Positions 30,431-44,372 of a stretch of DNA of 64,000 nt are shown in pieces (within the stretch, counting starts at the first letter, position 1; each line of letters begins with the position of its first letter). Location: assembly GCF_000758325.1 (NCBI RefSeq), contig NZ_CP009459.1, positions 2,356,001 through 2,420,000 on the forward strand, in the 5' to 3' direction. The position numbers and the translations under genes are program-made. The stretch is from Cedecea neteri (GTDB lineage Bacteria > Pseudomonadota > Gammaproteobacteria > Enterobacterales > Enterobacteriaceae). Below the pieces are notes generated by a model, which was not told the origin of the DNA, searched no databases, and saw only the letters and a program-made list of their open reading frames with translations.

Positions 30431-30450
30431 TTAATCAATCGATTGATTAA
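30431..30450. promoter_or_regulatory. Likely CecR operator, perfect 20-bp palindrome
   Basis: TTAATCAATCGATTGATTAA lies 18 bases before the cecR start, between the divergent cecR operon and rhlE. A TetR-family repressor binding here could control both sides, which agrees with what is known for CecR in E. coli. Confidence 0.82.
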
Positions 30451-30669
30451 GAGTAAGCAAAGTTATCAACCCTGTCCAGAGCAAGGCTTTATTCTGTTAG
30501 CGTGGCGGAAAATGAGAATTTATGCGGAAGATCACAAAAACTGCTACACTGCACGCGAACGGCGCCGTGGTTTGCGCCTCCTCTCTTCGCCAGCTTAGCG
30601 CTGGCGCGTGATGTTCCCCCTGGAAACTACACCGCGCAATGCTGCGGTCAGGGCGGTTCTGGAGTTCCT

Positions 30670-32067
30670 ATGTCTTTTGATTCTCTCGGCCTGAATGCCG
30701 ATATTTTGCGTGCGGTGGAAGAGCAGGGCTATCGCGAGCCTACCCCAATCCAGCGCCAGGCAATCCCGGTAGTCTTATCAGGCCGTGACCTGATGGCCAG
30801 TGCCCAAACCGGCACCGGCAAAACCGCAGGCTTTACCCTGCCGCTGTTACAGCGTCTGACCGACAGCGCCCCTCACCAGAAGGGCCGTCGCCCGGTGCGT
30901 GCGCTGATCCTCACCCCAACCCGCGAACTGGCGGCGCAGATTGGTGAGAACGTCCGCGACTACAGCAAATATTTAAATATCCGCTCGCTGGTTGTCTTCG
31001 GCGGCGTGAGCATTAACCCGCAGATGATGAAGCTGCGCGGCGGCGTGGATGTGTTGGTGGCAACCCCAGGCCGTCTGCTGGATCTTGAGCATCAGAATGC
31101 CGTGAAGCTAGATCAGATCGAGATCCTGGTGCTGGACGAAGCCGACCGTATGCTGGATATGGGTTTCATTCATGACATTCGCCGCGTGCTGGCTAAACTG
31201 CCTGCGCGCCGCCAGAACCTGCTGTTCTCCGCTACTTTCTCCGACGACATTAAAGCGCTGGCTGAAAAGCTGTTGCACAACCCGGAAGAAGTGGAAGTGG
31301 CTCGCCGCAACACGGCGTCTGAGCAGGTCACGCAGCACGTTCACTTTGTGGACAAAAAACGCAAGCGGGAACTGCTGTCGCAGATGATTGGCGAAGGCAA
31401 CTGGCAGCAGGTGCTGGTGTTCACCCGCACCAAACACGGCGCTAACCATCTGGCAGAGCAGCTGCAAAAAGACGGTATCACCGCGGCGGCAATCCACGGT
31501 AACAAGAGTCAGGGCGCTCGTACACGCGCGCTGGCGGACTTCAAAAGTGGCGGTATTCGCGTGCTGGTGGCGACCGATATCGCCGCTCGCGGCCTGGACA
31601 TTGAAGAACTGCCGCACGTCGTTAACTATGAGTTGCCGAACGTACCGGAAGACTACGTGCACCGTATTGGCCGTACAGGTCGTGCGGCAGCCACCGGTGA
31701 AGCGTTGTCTCTGGTTTGCGTGGATGAACATAAGCTGCTGCGTGACATCGAGCGTCTGCTGAAGCGCGAGATCCCACGTATCGCATTGCCAGGTTTTGAC
31801 GTTGATCCGTCTATTCCGGCTGAGCCAATCGTCAACGGTCGTCAGCAGCGTGGCGGCGGTGGTCGTGGCGGCCAGGGTGGTCGCGGTGGTCAAAGCCAGG
31901 GGCAGGGCCAGCGTCGCGGTGGCAGCGGCGGAAACGCAAATGCTTCCGGTGAGCGTAACAACGGCCCGCGCCGCAGCGGTAAACCGCAGGGCGAAGGTGC
32001 TGCGAAGCCGGCAGGGGACAATGCTCGTCGCCGTCGCCCACCGCGTAAACCAGCGGCTGCGCAGTAA
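30670..32067 (+). CDS. rhlE: RhlE, DEAD-box ATP-dependent RNA helicase
   Basis: A 465-residue DEAD-box helicase implicated in ribosome assembly and RNA decay. Motifs in order are [52 protein letters not shown] and [13 protein letters not shown]. The C-terminal tail (about residues 395-465) is Gly/Arg-rich, basic and of low complexity, which is normal for RhlE but variable in sequence. The frame is open 56 codons upstream; ATG at 30670 (MSFDSLGL) is the family start after GGAG. Confidence 0.95.
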   Translation: MSFDSLGLNADILRAVEEQGYREPTPIQRQAIPVVLSGRDLMASAQTGTGKTAGFTLPLLQRLTDSAPHQKGRRPVRALILTPTRELAAQIGENVRDYSKYLNIRSLVVFGGVSINPQMMKLRGGVDVLVATPGRLLDLEHQNAVKLDQIEILVLDEADRMLDMGFIHDIRRVLAKLPARRQNLLFSATFSDDIKALAEKLLHNPEEVEVARRNTASEQVTQHVHFVDKKRKRELLSQMIGEGNWQQVLVFTRTKHGANHLAEQLQKDGITAAAIHGNKSQGARTRALADFKSGGIRVLVATDIAARGLDIEELPHVVNYELPNVPEDYVHRIGRTGRAAATGEALSLVCVDEHKLLRDIERLLKREIPRIALPGFDVDPSIPAEPIVNGRQQRGGGGRGGQGGRGGQSQGQGQRRGGSGGNANASGERNNGPRRSGKPQGEGAAKPAGDNARRRRPPRKPAAAQ

Positions 32068-32075
32068 GTTTCATA

Positions 32076-32258
32076 CCCTCACCCTAACCCTCTCCCTGAA
32101 AGGGAGAGGGGAGTAAAGATACCCTGTATTTCTGTTTCCCTTTAAGGGAAGGAATGAGTGGGATCCTGGATTTTCTCCCCTTCCTCTTTGGGGGAAGGAA
32201 TGAGTGAGATTCTGGGTTTCCCCCTCTCCCCCTTGGGGAGAGGGTCGGGGTGAGGGGA
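32076..32258. repeat. Cluster of inverted REP-like hairpins between rhlE and dusC
   Basis: Four hairpins in a row. The outer two are inverted copies of one REP-like unit: the left one is CCCTCACCCTAA plus CCCTCTCCCT/AGGGAGAGGG (loop GAA, 32088-32110), the right one is CCCTCTCCCC/GGGGAGAGGG (32222-32244) plus TCGGGGTGAGGGG. The two inner ones (TTCCCTT/AAGGGAA and CCTTCC/GGAAGG) are each followed by a near-identical AATGAGTGGGATCCTGG or AATGAGTGAGATTCTGG tail. This sits exactly at a synteny junction relative to E. coli. Confidence 0.85.
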
Positions 32259-32286
32259 TAACAACACAAATATTTTCGGATGCGTC

Positions 32287-33222
32287 ATGCGTGTTCTTCT
32301 TGCCCCGATGGAAGGGGTTCTCGACTCTTTAGTCCGCGAACTTCTTACCGAGGTTAACGACTACGATCTCTGTATCACCGAATTTCTTCGCGTGGTCGAT
32401 CAGCTGTTGCCGGTTAAATCTTTCCTCAAACTTTGCCCCGAGCTTAATCACGCCAGCCGCACGCCATCCGGTACGCTGGTTCGCGTTCAGCTTCTTGGGC
32501 AATACCCGCAGTGGCTGGCTGAGAACGCGGCTCGTGCGGTCGAACTCGGCTCCTGGGGCGTGGACTTAAACTGCGGCTGCCCGTCAAAGCTGGTCAACGG
32601 CAGCGGCGGCGGTGCGACTTTGCTCAAAGATCCCGAACTCATTTATCGCGGTGCGAAAGCCATGCGTGAGGCTGTGCCAGCGCATTTGCCGGTCACGGTA
32701 AAGATTCGCCTCGGCTGGGACAGCGGCGCACGTCAGTTTGAAATTGCGGATGCCGTGCAGCAGGCGGGGGCGACGGAACTGGTGGTTCACGGACGTACTA
32801 AAGAAGATGGCTACAAAGCCGAGCTGATCAACTGGGGCGCCATCGGTGAAATTCGCCAGCGGCTGTCGATCCCGGTTATCGCTAACGGTGAAATCTGGGA
32901 CTGGCAAAGCGCGCAGAATTGCCTGGCCGCTACGGGATGTGATTCGGTGATGATTGGGCGTGGGGCGTTGAATGTGCCGAACCTGAGCCGGGTTATCAAA
33001 TACAACGAAGCGCGAATGCCGTGGGCCGATGTCGTTACGCTTTTGCAAAAATACAGCCGCCTCGAAAAACAGGGTGATACCGGGCTGTATCACGTGGCAA
33101 GGATTAAACAGTGGCTTGGTTATTTACGTAAAGAATACGTTGAAGCAACGGAACTGTTTACCGTTATTCGTACATTAAAAACGTCCGGTGAAATCGCCAA
33201 TGTTATTGGCGCGTTAAAATAA
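32287..33222 (+). CDS. dusC: DusC, tRNA-dihydrouridine(16) synthase
   Basis: A 311-residue flavoenzyme that reduces U16 in tRNA. Start [20 protein letters not shown], the catalytic Cys98 in [29 protein letters not shown] and [12 protein letters not shown] in the TIM barrel all match the DusC branch. The C-terminal residues differ from E. coli, which is common. In E. coli the gene lies beside yohP/mdtQ, far from rhlE. Confidence 0.95.
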   Translation: MRVLLAPMEGVLDSLVRELLTEVNDYDLCITEFLRVVDQLLPVKSFLKLCPELNHASRTPSGTLVRVQLLGQYPQWLAENAARAVELGSWGVDLNCGCPSKLVNGSGGGATLLKDPELIYRGAKAMREAVPAHLPVTVKIRLGWDSGARQFEIADAVQQAGATELVVHGRTKEDGYKAELINWGAIGEIRQRLSIPVIANGEIWDWQSAQNCLAATGCDSVMIGRGALNVPNLSRVIKYNEARMPWADVVTLLQKYSRLEKQGDTGLYHVARIKQWLGYLRKEYVEATELFTVIRTLKTSGEIANVIGALK

Positions 33223-33395
33223 TCATTTTCTACATGACCCGTTAATTGAGTTTTTAATTCACGGGCATTTTCTTTAAATCAATTCATCTTCTTTCATTAT
33301 TTCCTGAATAGAGTTCACAAAATTCCATTTTAATTTTATTTAGTGCTGGAGCTGCTTGCAGCATGATGCCACTATAGCCTCATAAATTACACCAA

Positions 33396-33424
33396 GGATT
33401 GCTACTGTCTCACAGGCAAAACCT
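33396..33424 (+). promoter_or_regulatory. BglG-type antiterminator (RAT) before the porin gene
   Basis: GGATTGCTACTG...CAGGCAAAACCT matches the ribonucleic antiterminator bound by BglG/LicT proteins. It overlaps the left arm of the terminator at 33422, so the two structures are mutually exclusive. Confidence 0.87.
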
Positions 33425-33469
33425 AAATTTATTCTCCGCATGTCGGGAAATGAATTTAGGTTTTTTTTT
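33422..33469 (+). terminator. Conditional terminator before the porin gene
   Basis: CCTAAATT at 33422 pairs with AATTTAGG at 33453-33460, followed by nine T. The left arm is shared with the RAT, the normal arrangement of a BglG-controlled attenuator. Confidence 0.87.
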
Positions 33470-33502
33470 GCTTCTTTTTTATTAAAACAAGGGACGTTTA
33501 TC

Positions 33503-34831
33503 ATGTACTCACGCACAAAAATAACCGGTGGCATGATGCTGCTGTTTGCTTTGGGAGGTATGCCCGATGCGTTGGCCAGCTATGCTCGCTATGACGGTGG
33601 CCTGCTGACGGGCAGCCATCTTGATGCCACCTTAAAAAATGTCTGGATGTTGAATACCACCGATGCAATGGCGGACCAGGGGATTGGCGATCAGAACGCC
33701 TGGGCCCAGGCGGTGCATCTCGACTGGCAAAGCGGCTGGCTGTGGGACAGCGTGGGCATTGATGCTTCGTGGTATGGCGTAGCGAAGCTTTACGCCAACG
33801 ATGCCTTCTACGGCAGGGACTTGTTGCGGGACAAAAACGGCAAAGCACAGGGCTTCAATAAGCTTGGACAACTGTATGCCAAAGCACGATGGGGCGACGC
33901 TGAGCGGCATCTCTCTCTTTGGGCTGGCTGGCGTCAGCTCTATAAATTCGGCGCGTTAAACGTCACCCGCAGCCGCGCCGCCCCCAGTACCTGGGAAGGC
34001 GTTAGCGCCGAGTTTGTCTGGGATGAGTTTGATGCAAAGGCCGCCGTCGTTAACCGCTTTTCTGAGCGCGATGAACCAGAGAAACGCCGCTTTCGCACCC
34101 TAAAAACGAACAAGCAAATTGACTATATCGCGACCAGCGAACTGAGCTGGTCTCCAGCAAAGGGCAGTAAAATCAGCTACATTGCCGCCGAGAGCGATAG
34201 CTATCTTCTTCGCCACGGGCTTGAAGCGAATACCGTGGTGCCGCTTGGCAAAGATTTTAATCTCCTGGCAAGAAGCACGTACTACTACGCCCGTGGCCTC
34301 AGCGATTGGGAGGGTGCTCGAGGGTTTAGCCGCAGCGCACAACATCTTTTTGCCCTTGTCGGTTATCAATATGGGCGGGCTGAATCCGGCCTCGGCTGGT
34401 CTCATACCCGGGCACCTCTGGATAACGGTTTAGGTCATTTTTATTGGCACTTTGGTAAAAACACCCGAGGTGCCTTTAATAGCAAAGCCGATGGCGAGGG
34501 CAATGACTATATCAACGACGGCGAACAAATGCTGTATTTATACAGCCAGTATCAGATCTTGCCTGAATTACTGGTTGGCATCTACGGCAATTACGGTTTT
34601 GGCATGCAATACAAAGGCGTGGATTTAAAAGAGTGGGAATACGGGGGCTATTTTCTCTGGCACAGCCCACAGGTTAAAGGCCTGAATGTATTCGCCGGGG
34701 CTGGGCCGAGCTATAGCTGGAAATTAACGTCTGGCAGAATGCCTTCTCTGGATGAAAAAAATCATAGTTTCCGCCGTGCGAAAGGCGTGGGGGGAAGCGT
34801 ACGCGTTGAATATCGGTTTAATTTATTTTGA
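33503..34831 (+). CDS. OprD-like outer-membrane porin of the beta-glucoside locus
   Basis: A 442-residue exported protein. The signal peptide ends near DALAS (about residue 26), and the mature chain is a series of alternating aromatic/polar strands of a beta-barrel ending in Phe (YRFNLF), the outer-membrane assembly signal. Segments such as SYARYDGGLLTGSHLDATLKN and SRSAQHLFALVGYQ suggest the OprD porin family. It probably admits aryl-beta-glucosides or small oligosaccharides. The ATG at 33503 follows AAGGGACG. The upstream RAT/terminator places it under BglG control, a role filled by BglH in E. coli, to which it is not closely similar. Confidence 0.75.
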   Translation: MYSRTKITGGMMLLFALGGMPDALASYARYDGGLLTGSHLDATLKNVWMLNTTDAMADQGIGDQNAWAQAVHLDWQSGWLWDSVGIDASWYGVAKLYANDAFYGRDLLRDKNGKAQGFNKLGQLYAKARWGDAERHLSLWAGWRQLYKFGALNVTRSRAAPSTWEGVSAEFVWDEFDAKAAVVNRFSERDEPEKRRFRTLKTNKQIDYIATSELSWSPAKGSKISYIAAESDSYLLRHGLEANTVVPLGKDFNLLARSTYYYARGLSDWEGARGFSRSAQHLFALVGYQYGRAESGLGWSHTRAPLDNGLGHFYWHFGKNTRGAFNSKADGEGNDYINDGEQMLYLYSQYQILPELLVGIYGNYGFGMQYKGVDLKEWEYGGYFLWHSPQVKGLNVFAGAGPSYSWKLTSGRMPSLDEKNHSFRRAKGVGGSVRVEYRFNLF

Positions 34832-34855
34832 TTCTGTCATAAATAAGGAGTGAAT

Positions 34856-36747
<1,892 letters not shown>

Positions 36748-36757
36748 ATAACAAAAC

Positions 36758-36784
36758 GGATTGTGACTGCTTCGGCAGGCAAAA

Positions 36785-36787
<3 letters not shown>
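36758..36787 (+). promoter_or_regulatory. BglG-type antiterminator (RAT) between bglG and bglF
   Basis: GGATTGTGACTGC...GCAGGCAAAACCT, eleven bases after the bglG stop, overlapping the left arm of the terminator at 36785. E. coli has the same arrangement of two RATs around bglG. Confidence 0.92.
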
Positions 36788-40141
<3,354 letters not shown>

Positions 40142-40175
40142 GCCCTGGAAATAAAGCCAGTTTGCCATCAGTCTA

Positions 40176-40203
40176 AAAGAGGGAAAATACGTTTTCCCTC
40201 TTT
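40176..40203. terminator. Bidirectional terminator after bglB
   Basis: AAAGAGGGAAAA and TTTTCCCTCTTT form a 12-bp stem with a TACG tetraloop between convergent bglB and the LysR gene, with A and T tracts on both sides. Confidence 0.9.
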
Positions 40204-40216
40204 CCTTTCTGCTCTC

Positions 40217-41137
40217 TTACGCCACATTCACCAGCCGCTGAATAAACCCGCGCAGCCACATCAGCGCGGCGTCGCTGTTATGGCGCTGATGCCACAATAA
40301 AGCAACCTCAAACGGCGGAACGTCTACCGGAACCGGGCTGGCAGTCAAACCCCAGGTTTTCTGCCAGCTGGCTGACAGTCCTGCCGGCACGGTAGCCAGC
40401 GCGGGCATTTGCATCAGCAATCCCGGCAGCGCAGCAAAATGCGGTGTGGTGTAGCTGATATGGCGCGTCTGCCCGAGCTTCGCCAGCAGGGTGTCTATCT
40501 GGCTGCTGTTGGCCTCACGATAGCTGACCAGCACGTGCCGGTGGGCAACATACTCTTCCAGCGGCAGCGGCGCACTGGCCTCGATGTGCTGCGGGTGCCA
40601 GAGCGTCACAAAATTCATGCTGGTCAACACTTCACGCTCCAGCCAGCGGGCGCTTTGGTTCGCCACGCTGATCGCCATATCCAGCTCGCCGCCTTCCAGC
40701 CTTTGGGCGTCGGTAAACGGATCGCTGGCGACAACGTTAATACGCATCCCCGGCGCGTCCTGCTTCAGCGCGGGAATAAGTTTTGGCATTAGCCACATTT
40801 CCACCCAATCGGTCATGCCGATGGTCACGGTCGCTTTGGCGCTGGCCGGGCAAAACTCTGCCTGCTGGAACAGAGCGCTTTGCAGCTGTTCCAGCAGAGG
40901 CACCAGCTCGGTGTGCAGTTCGCTTGCGCGCGCGGTGGGCTGCATGCGGTGGCCGCTGCGAATAAACAGCGGGTCGTCGAACATATCCCGCAGCCTTGCC
41001 AGCGCCCCGCTGACCGCAGGCTGCCCGAGGTGCAGCTTGTCGGCCGCCAGCGAGACGCTTTGCTCGCGGAACAGCACGGCAAAAGCGATCAGCAGATTGA
41101 GATCGATTTTGCGGAAATCATTTTCTTTGATAGTCAT
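40217..41137 (-). CDS. LysR-family transcriptional regulator
   Basis: A 306-residue LysR-type regulator. The N-terminal helix-turn-helix is SVSLAADKLHLGQPAVSGALARLRDMFDDPLF (about residues 28-60); the rest is the substrate-binding domain. It most resembles NodD/SyrM-type regulators, but I cannot name the effector. ATG at 41137 follows GGAGAAATA. It is divergent from the metallo-hydrolase gene at 41216 with 78 bases between starts, so it probably controls that gene. Confidence 0.88.
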   Translation of the reverse strand: MTIKENDFRKIDLNLLIAFAVLFREQSVSLAADKLHLGQPAVSGALARLRDMFDDPLFIRSGHRMQPTARASELHTELVPLLEQLQSALFQQAEFCPASAKATVTIGMTDWVEMWLMPKLIPALKQDAPGMRINVVASDPFTDAQRLEGGELDMAISVANQSARWLEREVLTSMNFVTLWHPQHIEASAPLPLEEYVAHRHVLVSYREANSSQIDTLLAKLGQTRHISYTTPHFAALPGLLMQMPALATVPAGLSASWQKTWGLTASPVPVDVPPFEVALLWHQRHNSDAALMWLRGFIQRLVNVA

Positions 41138-41215
41138 TATTTCTCCAATCAATTGGCGTGATGATACGCCCGACGGGATACTGGCGGCAAGTTGAACACC
41201 TGCCTGGAGAATAAA

Positions 41216-42172
41216 ATGAAAAATTTGCTCATGCTGCTAACGCTTTTAGGCGGCACAATGTCCACTTCTGTCCTCGCCACGCCGCAGGCTATCACTCAGC
41301 AGCAATCGCCTGGCTATTACCGCATGATGCTGGGGGACTGGCAAATTACGGCGGTGTCGGACGGCACCGTAGTGGTCCCGCTGGATAAATTGCTGACGCA
41401 TATCACGCCGCAGAAACTGCGCCAGCGTATGGCGGAGGATGCGATGACGCCCGCCGCAGAAACGTCGATCAATGCCTTTGTTATCAATACGGGGCGTGAA
41501 TTGATTCTGGTTGATACGGGAGCCGGGGCATTATTTGGCTCTGCCGGTGGGCACCTGCTGGAGAATTTACGGGCGGCAGGTATTGCCCCTGAGGATATTT
41601 CTCTGGTGCTGCTGACCCATATTCATGCCGATCATTCCGGCGGAGTGGAATACCATGGCAAGCCCGCTTTCCCCAACGCGACGGTTCGCGTAGAGCAGAA
41701 GGATGTCGATTTCTGGCTCAACCCGGCTCACCTCAGCGACGTTGAGCCGGACCAGCGGCATACCTTTGCTGAATCTGAACGTTCGCTGCGCCCGGTGATT
41801 GATGCCGGTAAGCTAACCACTTTTCATGCGCCCACTGAAATCCTTCCCGGCATCGAAGCCATTCCTGCCGCAGGGCACACGCCGGGCAGCGTGATTTATC
41901 GTGTTAGCCGCAGCGGTCAAAACATGCTGATGTGGGGCGATATTATTCATGCTAAAGCGGTGCAGATGCCCGATCCGGAAGTGGCGATTCATTTCGATGT
42001 TAACCAACAGCAGGCGGTTGCCACGCGTGAGAAGGTGTTAAAACTGGCGGCTCAGGAAGGCGACTGGGTCGCGGCGGCGCACATTGCTTTCCCGGGGATT
42101 GGTCATGTGAAGCAAGAAGGCAAAGCCTGGCGTTGGGTGCCGGTAAACTACAGTAGCCAGGCCGGAAAGTAG
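41216..42172 (+). CDS. Exported metallo-beta-lactamase-fold hydrolase
   Basis: A 318-residue protein with a signal peptide (residues 1-22, ending SVLA) and an MBL-fold domain. The metal motif is LLTHIHADHSGG; further ligands lie in AAGHTPGSV and WGDIIHAKAV, and the Asp of VDTGAGALFG is typical. The family includes lactonases and other hydrolases, so the substrate cannot be told. ATG at 41216 follows GGAGAATAAA. It forms a divergent pair with the LysR regulator. Confidence 0.85.
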   Translation: MKNLLMLLTLLGGTMSTSVLATPQAITQQQSPGYYRMMLGDWQITAVSDGTVVVPLDKLLTHITPQKLRQRMAEDAMTPAAETSINAFVINTGRELILVDTGAGALFGSAGGHLLENLRAAGIAPEDISLVLLTHIHADHSGGVEYHGKPAFPNATVRVEQKDVDFWLNPAHLSDVEPDQRHTFAESERSLRPVIDAGKLTTFHAPTEILPGIEAIPAAGHTPGSVIYRVSRSGQNMLMWGDIIHAKAVQMPDPEVAIHFDVNQQQAVATREKVLKLAAQEGDWVAAAHIAFPGIGHVKQEGKAWRWVPVNYSSQAGK

Positions 42173-42177
42173 CAAAA

Positions 42178-42209
42178 GGCGCCACAACAACGTGGCGCCA
42201 GGCGTTTTT
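42178..42209. terminator. Terminator between the MBL gene and yohP
   Basis: GGCGCCAC and GTGGCGCC form a perfect 8-bp stem with loop AACAAC, followed by AGGCGTTTTT. It lies between convergent genes and overlaps the yohP stop codon. Confidence 0.7.
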
Positions 42210-42291
42210 AAAAGATCATTTTGAATACGCCGGTCACCACCAGCAGCCCGATGAGGAAGATAATCAGAATGGCCCATAAAATAATTTTCAT
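42208..42291 (-). CDS. yohP: YohP, 27-residue membrane protein
   Basis: MKIILWAILIIFLIGLLVV plus GVFKMIF, a single transmembrane helix that matches the E. coli small protein YohP almost residue for residue. E. coli YohP is an inner-membrane protein used as a model for mRNA localisation and post-translational membrane insertion; its function is unknown. AAGGAGCGCTA precedes the ATG. Its presence marks the dusC-yohP-yohD block of E. coli, here opened by the inserted beta-glucoside genes. Confidence 0.9.
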   Translation of the reverse strand: MKIILWAILIIFLIGLLVVTGVFKMIF

Positions 42292-42402
42292 TAGCGCTCC
42301 TTACCTTTTAGTTGGCTCTTGTTGAGTATAGGCAAGGATACGAAGACGGGGGAGTTGCCTCCCCGTAGACGGAATAATTGAGAAAAAGGGTACTACTGAG
42401 CT

Positions 42403-43140
42403 TTAGCGCTGGGGTTTACCGGCTGCGAGCAAGAAGATCATTGGCCGTTCGGCCTCTTCTGCCAGCCCGGGGTTGAGGGCAATTTGTTCGGCCTCCGGGC
42501 CCCATTCGTCGAGCTTTTCAATCACAAAGCCGCTTTCAATCAGGGCATTAATCCAGGTGGCCAGCTTGCGGTGCTGTTTCTTCACGCCTTCGGCAAACCA
42601 GTTGCTGAGGCGCTCGCCTTCCTGCTGATAATGATTCACCGGCCAGCTGCGTTGCCCGGTCTGATCCTGCAGCCAGGCCTGCACCGCGGCGGCGGTATAG
42701 ATCGGGTGCTCGGCAGTAAAGACCAGCTTGCCGCCCGGCACCAGCGCCTGTTCAAGCGCGGCAAACAGCGGGCGAATGTCTTCCAGGTAGTGAAGCGCCA
42801 GCGAACTGTAGGCCAGATCGATACTGTTTGCCTGCAGTTGTAGGGCGGAAAGATCTTCCTGGCGATATTCGATCCCGGGACCTTCGGTCATTTCGCGGGC
42901 TTTGGCGAGCATGAGAGTCGAGACATCCAGCCCGACCGTTTTTGCCGCTCCGGCATCTCTCGCGTAGCGGCAAAACCAGCCGTAGCCGCAGCCTAAATCC
43001 AGCACCTGCTTGCCCGCCAGCGGCGGCAGCATCGCCTGAACTTTTGCCCATTCAGGCGCACCGTCCAGACCTTTTATGGAGCGGTCCAGGGTGGCGTAAC
43101 CGGCAAAAAAAGCCGGGTCGTCGTAGATATTTTGCGTCAT
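42403..43140 (-). CDS. Class I SAM-dependent methyltransferase
   Basis: A 245-residue methyltransferase of the UbiE/type 11 group. Motif I is VLDLGCGYGWFCRYARDAGA (about residues 46-65), the acidic residue of motif II is in VGLDVS, and LAYSSLALHYL corresponds to motif IV. The substrate is unknown. It sits between yohP and the DUF1348 gene with no obvious partner, on the same strand as both. Confidence 0.85.
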   Translation of the reverse strand: MTQNIYDDPAFFAGYATLDRSIKGLDGAPEWAKVQAMLPPLAGKQVLDLGCGYGWFCRYARDAGAAKTVGLDVSTLMLAKAREMTEGPGIEYRQEDLSALQLQANSIDLAYSSLALHYLEDIRPLFAALEQALVPGGKLVFTAEHPIYTAAAVQAWLQDQTGQRSWPVNHYQQEGERLSNWFAEGVKKQHRKLATWINALIESGFVIEKLDEWGPEAEQIALNPGLAEEAERPMIFLLAAGKPQR

Positions 43141-43231
43141 AAATCCTCTGTATTACTGAGGCCATCATTGGCCAGCAGGAATTTTAAACGCGACGCCGCC
43201 GGAAAGAAAACCGGCTCCGGCGGCAAAACCG

Positions 43232-43699
43232 TTAAAAACCGAAATGACTCAGCTCGGGATGATCGTCCGGGCGGCGGCCCAGCGGCCAGAAGAAGGCGCG
43301 CTCGCTCTCTTTGATCGGCGTGTCGTTGATACAGGCGTGGCGGTTAATCATCAGGCCCTGCTCGTCAAACTCCCAGTTCTCATTGCCAAAGCTGCGGAAC
43401 CAGTTGCCGGAATCATCGTGCCATTCGTAGGCGAAGCGTACCGCAATGCGGTTGCCGTCGTGCGCCCAGATCTCTTTGATCAGCCGGTAGTCCAGCTCAC
43501 GCTGCCACTTGCGGGTTAAAAAGCCAACGACGGCTTCACGGCCATCAACAAATTCAGCGCGGTTGCGCCAGTGAGTATTCAGGGCGTAAACCTGCGAGAC
43601 GCGTTCAGGATCGCGGCTGTTCCAGGCGTCTTCCGCCAGACGAACTTTTTGTTTAGCCGTCTCGAGCGTAAACGGGGGAACCGGGGGTTTTACTGTCAT
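43232..43699 (-). CDS. DUF1348 / SnoaL-like protein
   Basis: A 155-residue protein of the DUF1348 family, with an NTF2/SnoaL-type cone fold expected ([26 protein letters not shown] near the start, [15 protein letters not shown] and ASINDTPI-like [19 protein letters not shown] near the end). Members are small soluble proteins of unknown activity. The gene is divergent from a TetR gene, and two TetR-type operators lie between them, so it is probably the repressor's main target. Confidence 0.87.
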   Translation of the reverse strand: MTVKPPVPPFTLETAKQKVRLAEDAWNSRDPERVSQVYALNTHWRNRAEFVDGREAVVGFLTRKWQRELDYRLIKEIWAHDGNRIAVRFAYEWHDDSGNWFRSFGNENWEFDEQGLMINRHACINDTPIKESERAFFWPLGRRPDDHPELSHFGF

Positions 43700-43718
43700 G
43701 GTCTGCTCCTGTGAATGT

Positions 43719-43736
43719 GTAGACAGGTCTGTCTAC
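43719..43736. promoter_or_regulatory. TetR-type operator 1
   Basis: GTAGACAG-GT-CTGTCTAC, a perfect inverted repeat with 8-bp arms, 20 bases before the DUF1348 start. It is repeated with the same arms' core 36 bases away. Confidence 0.82.
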
Positions 43737-43754
43737 CTCTCTAAGCTAGCCTGT

Positions 43755-43772
43755 GTAGACAGATTTGTCTAC
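43755..43772. promoter_or_regulatory. TetR-type operator 2
   Basis: GTAGACAGATTTGTCTAC, the second copy of the operator, with 7-bp or near 8-bp arms. Centres of the two sites are 36 bases apart. It is nearer the TetR gene and probably mediates autorepression. Confidence 0.8.
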
Positions 43773-43805
43773 ATGCGTCATGATAGATTTTTAACAGGAG
43801 AATTT

Positions 43806-44372
43806 ATGCCTACTGCGACCCTCGGTGCCCGCGAGCGCATTTTGCACACCGCGCACGATTTGTTTTACCGCGACGGTATTCGTGCCACTGGCATAGACCG
43901 AATCATTAAAGAAGCCAGCGTCACCAAGGTCACTTTCTACCGGCATTTTCCGGCAAAAGACGACCTGATCCGTGCTTTTCTGGATCACCGCCACCAGCGC
44001 TGGATGGCGTGGTTTAGCCGCACGCTGGAAGCGCAAACGGGCGAAGGGAAAGGGCTGGCGGAAGCGTTAATGGCAACTTTGCAAAACTGGTTTGACGACG
44101 AGGCGTTTCGCGGTTGCGCGTTTATTAATTCGGCGGTGGAAATGGCCGAGGCGCTGCCGGAAACGCTGCCGATTGCCCGTGCCCACAAACAGGCGATGGT
44201 AGAATGTCTGGCAGGTTACTTGCCCGATAATGCAGGTGGCAGGCAGCAGGCAGAAATGCTGGCGCTGGTGATTGACGGGGCGATAGTCAAAGCCCAGCGC
44301 GATGGCGATAGCGAAGAGGCGCTGCTGCTGCTGCGGGCATGGCTGGCATTGCTGCCCTCCGTAGAGGATTAA
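43806..44372 (+). CDS. TetR-family transcriptional repressor
   Basis: A 188-residue TetR-type repressor. The helix-turn-helix is GIDRIIKEASVTKVTFYRHFPAKDDLI (about residues 27-53), followed by a ligand domain of the AcrR/YcdC group. ATG at 43806 follows AGGAGAATTT; the frame is open 36 codons upstream across the operators, which argues against an earlier start. It likely represses itself and the DUF1348 gene through the two operators. Its end overlaps the convergent yohD by four bases. Confidence 0.9.
   Translation: MPTATLGARERILHTAHDLFYRDGIRATGIDRIIKEASVTKVTFYRHFPAKDDLIRAFLDHRHQRWMAWFSRTLEAQTGEGKGLAEALMATLQNWFDDEAFRGCAFINSAVEMAEALPETLPIARAHKQAMVECLAGYLPDNAGGRQQAEMLALVIDGAIVKAQRDGDSEEALLLLRAWLALLPSVED

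Noticed and set aside
31108-31893. Open frame of 261 codons on the minus strand
   Set aside because: Antisense to rhlE; a shadow of its coding bias.
32076-32258. REP-like cluster considered as the rhlE terminator only
   Set aside because: The hairpins lack T-tracts and the outer two are inverted copies of one another, which fits a repeat cluster; a termination effect is possible but not the best description.
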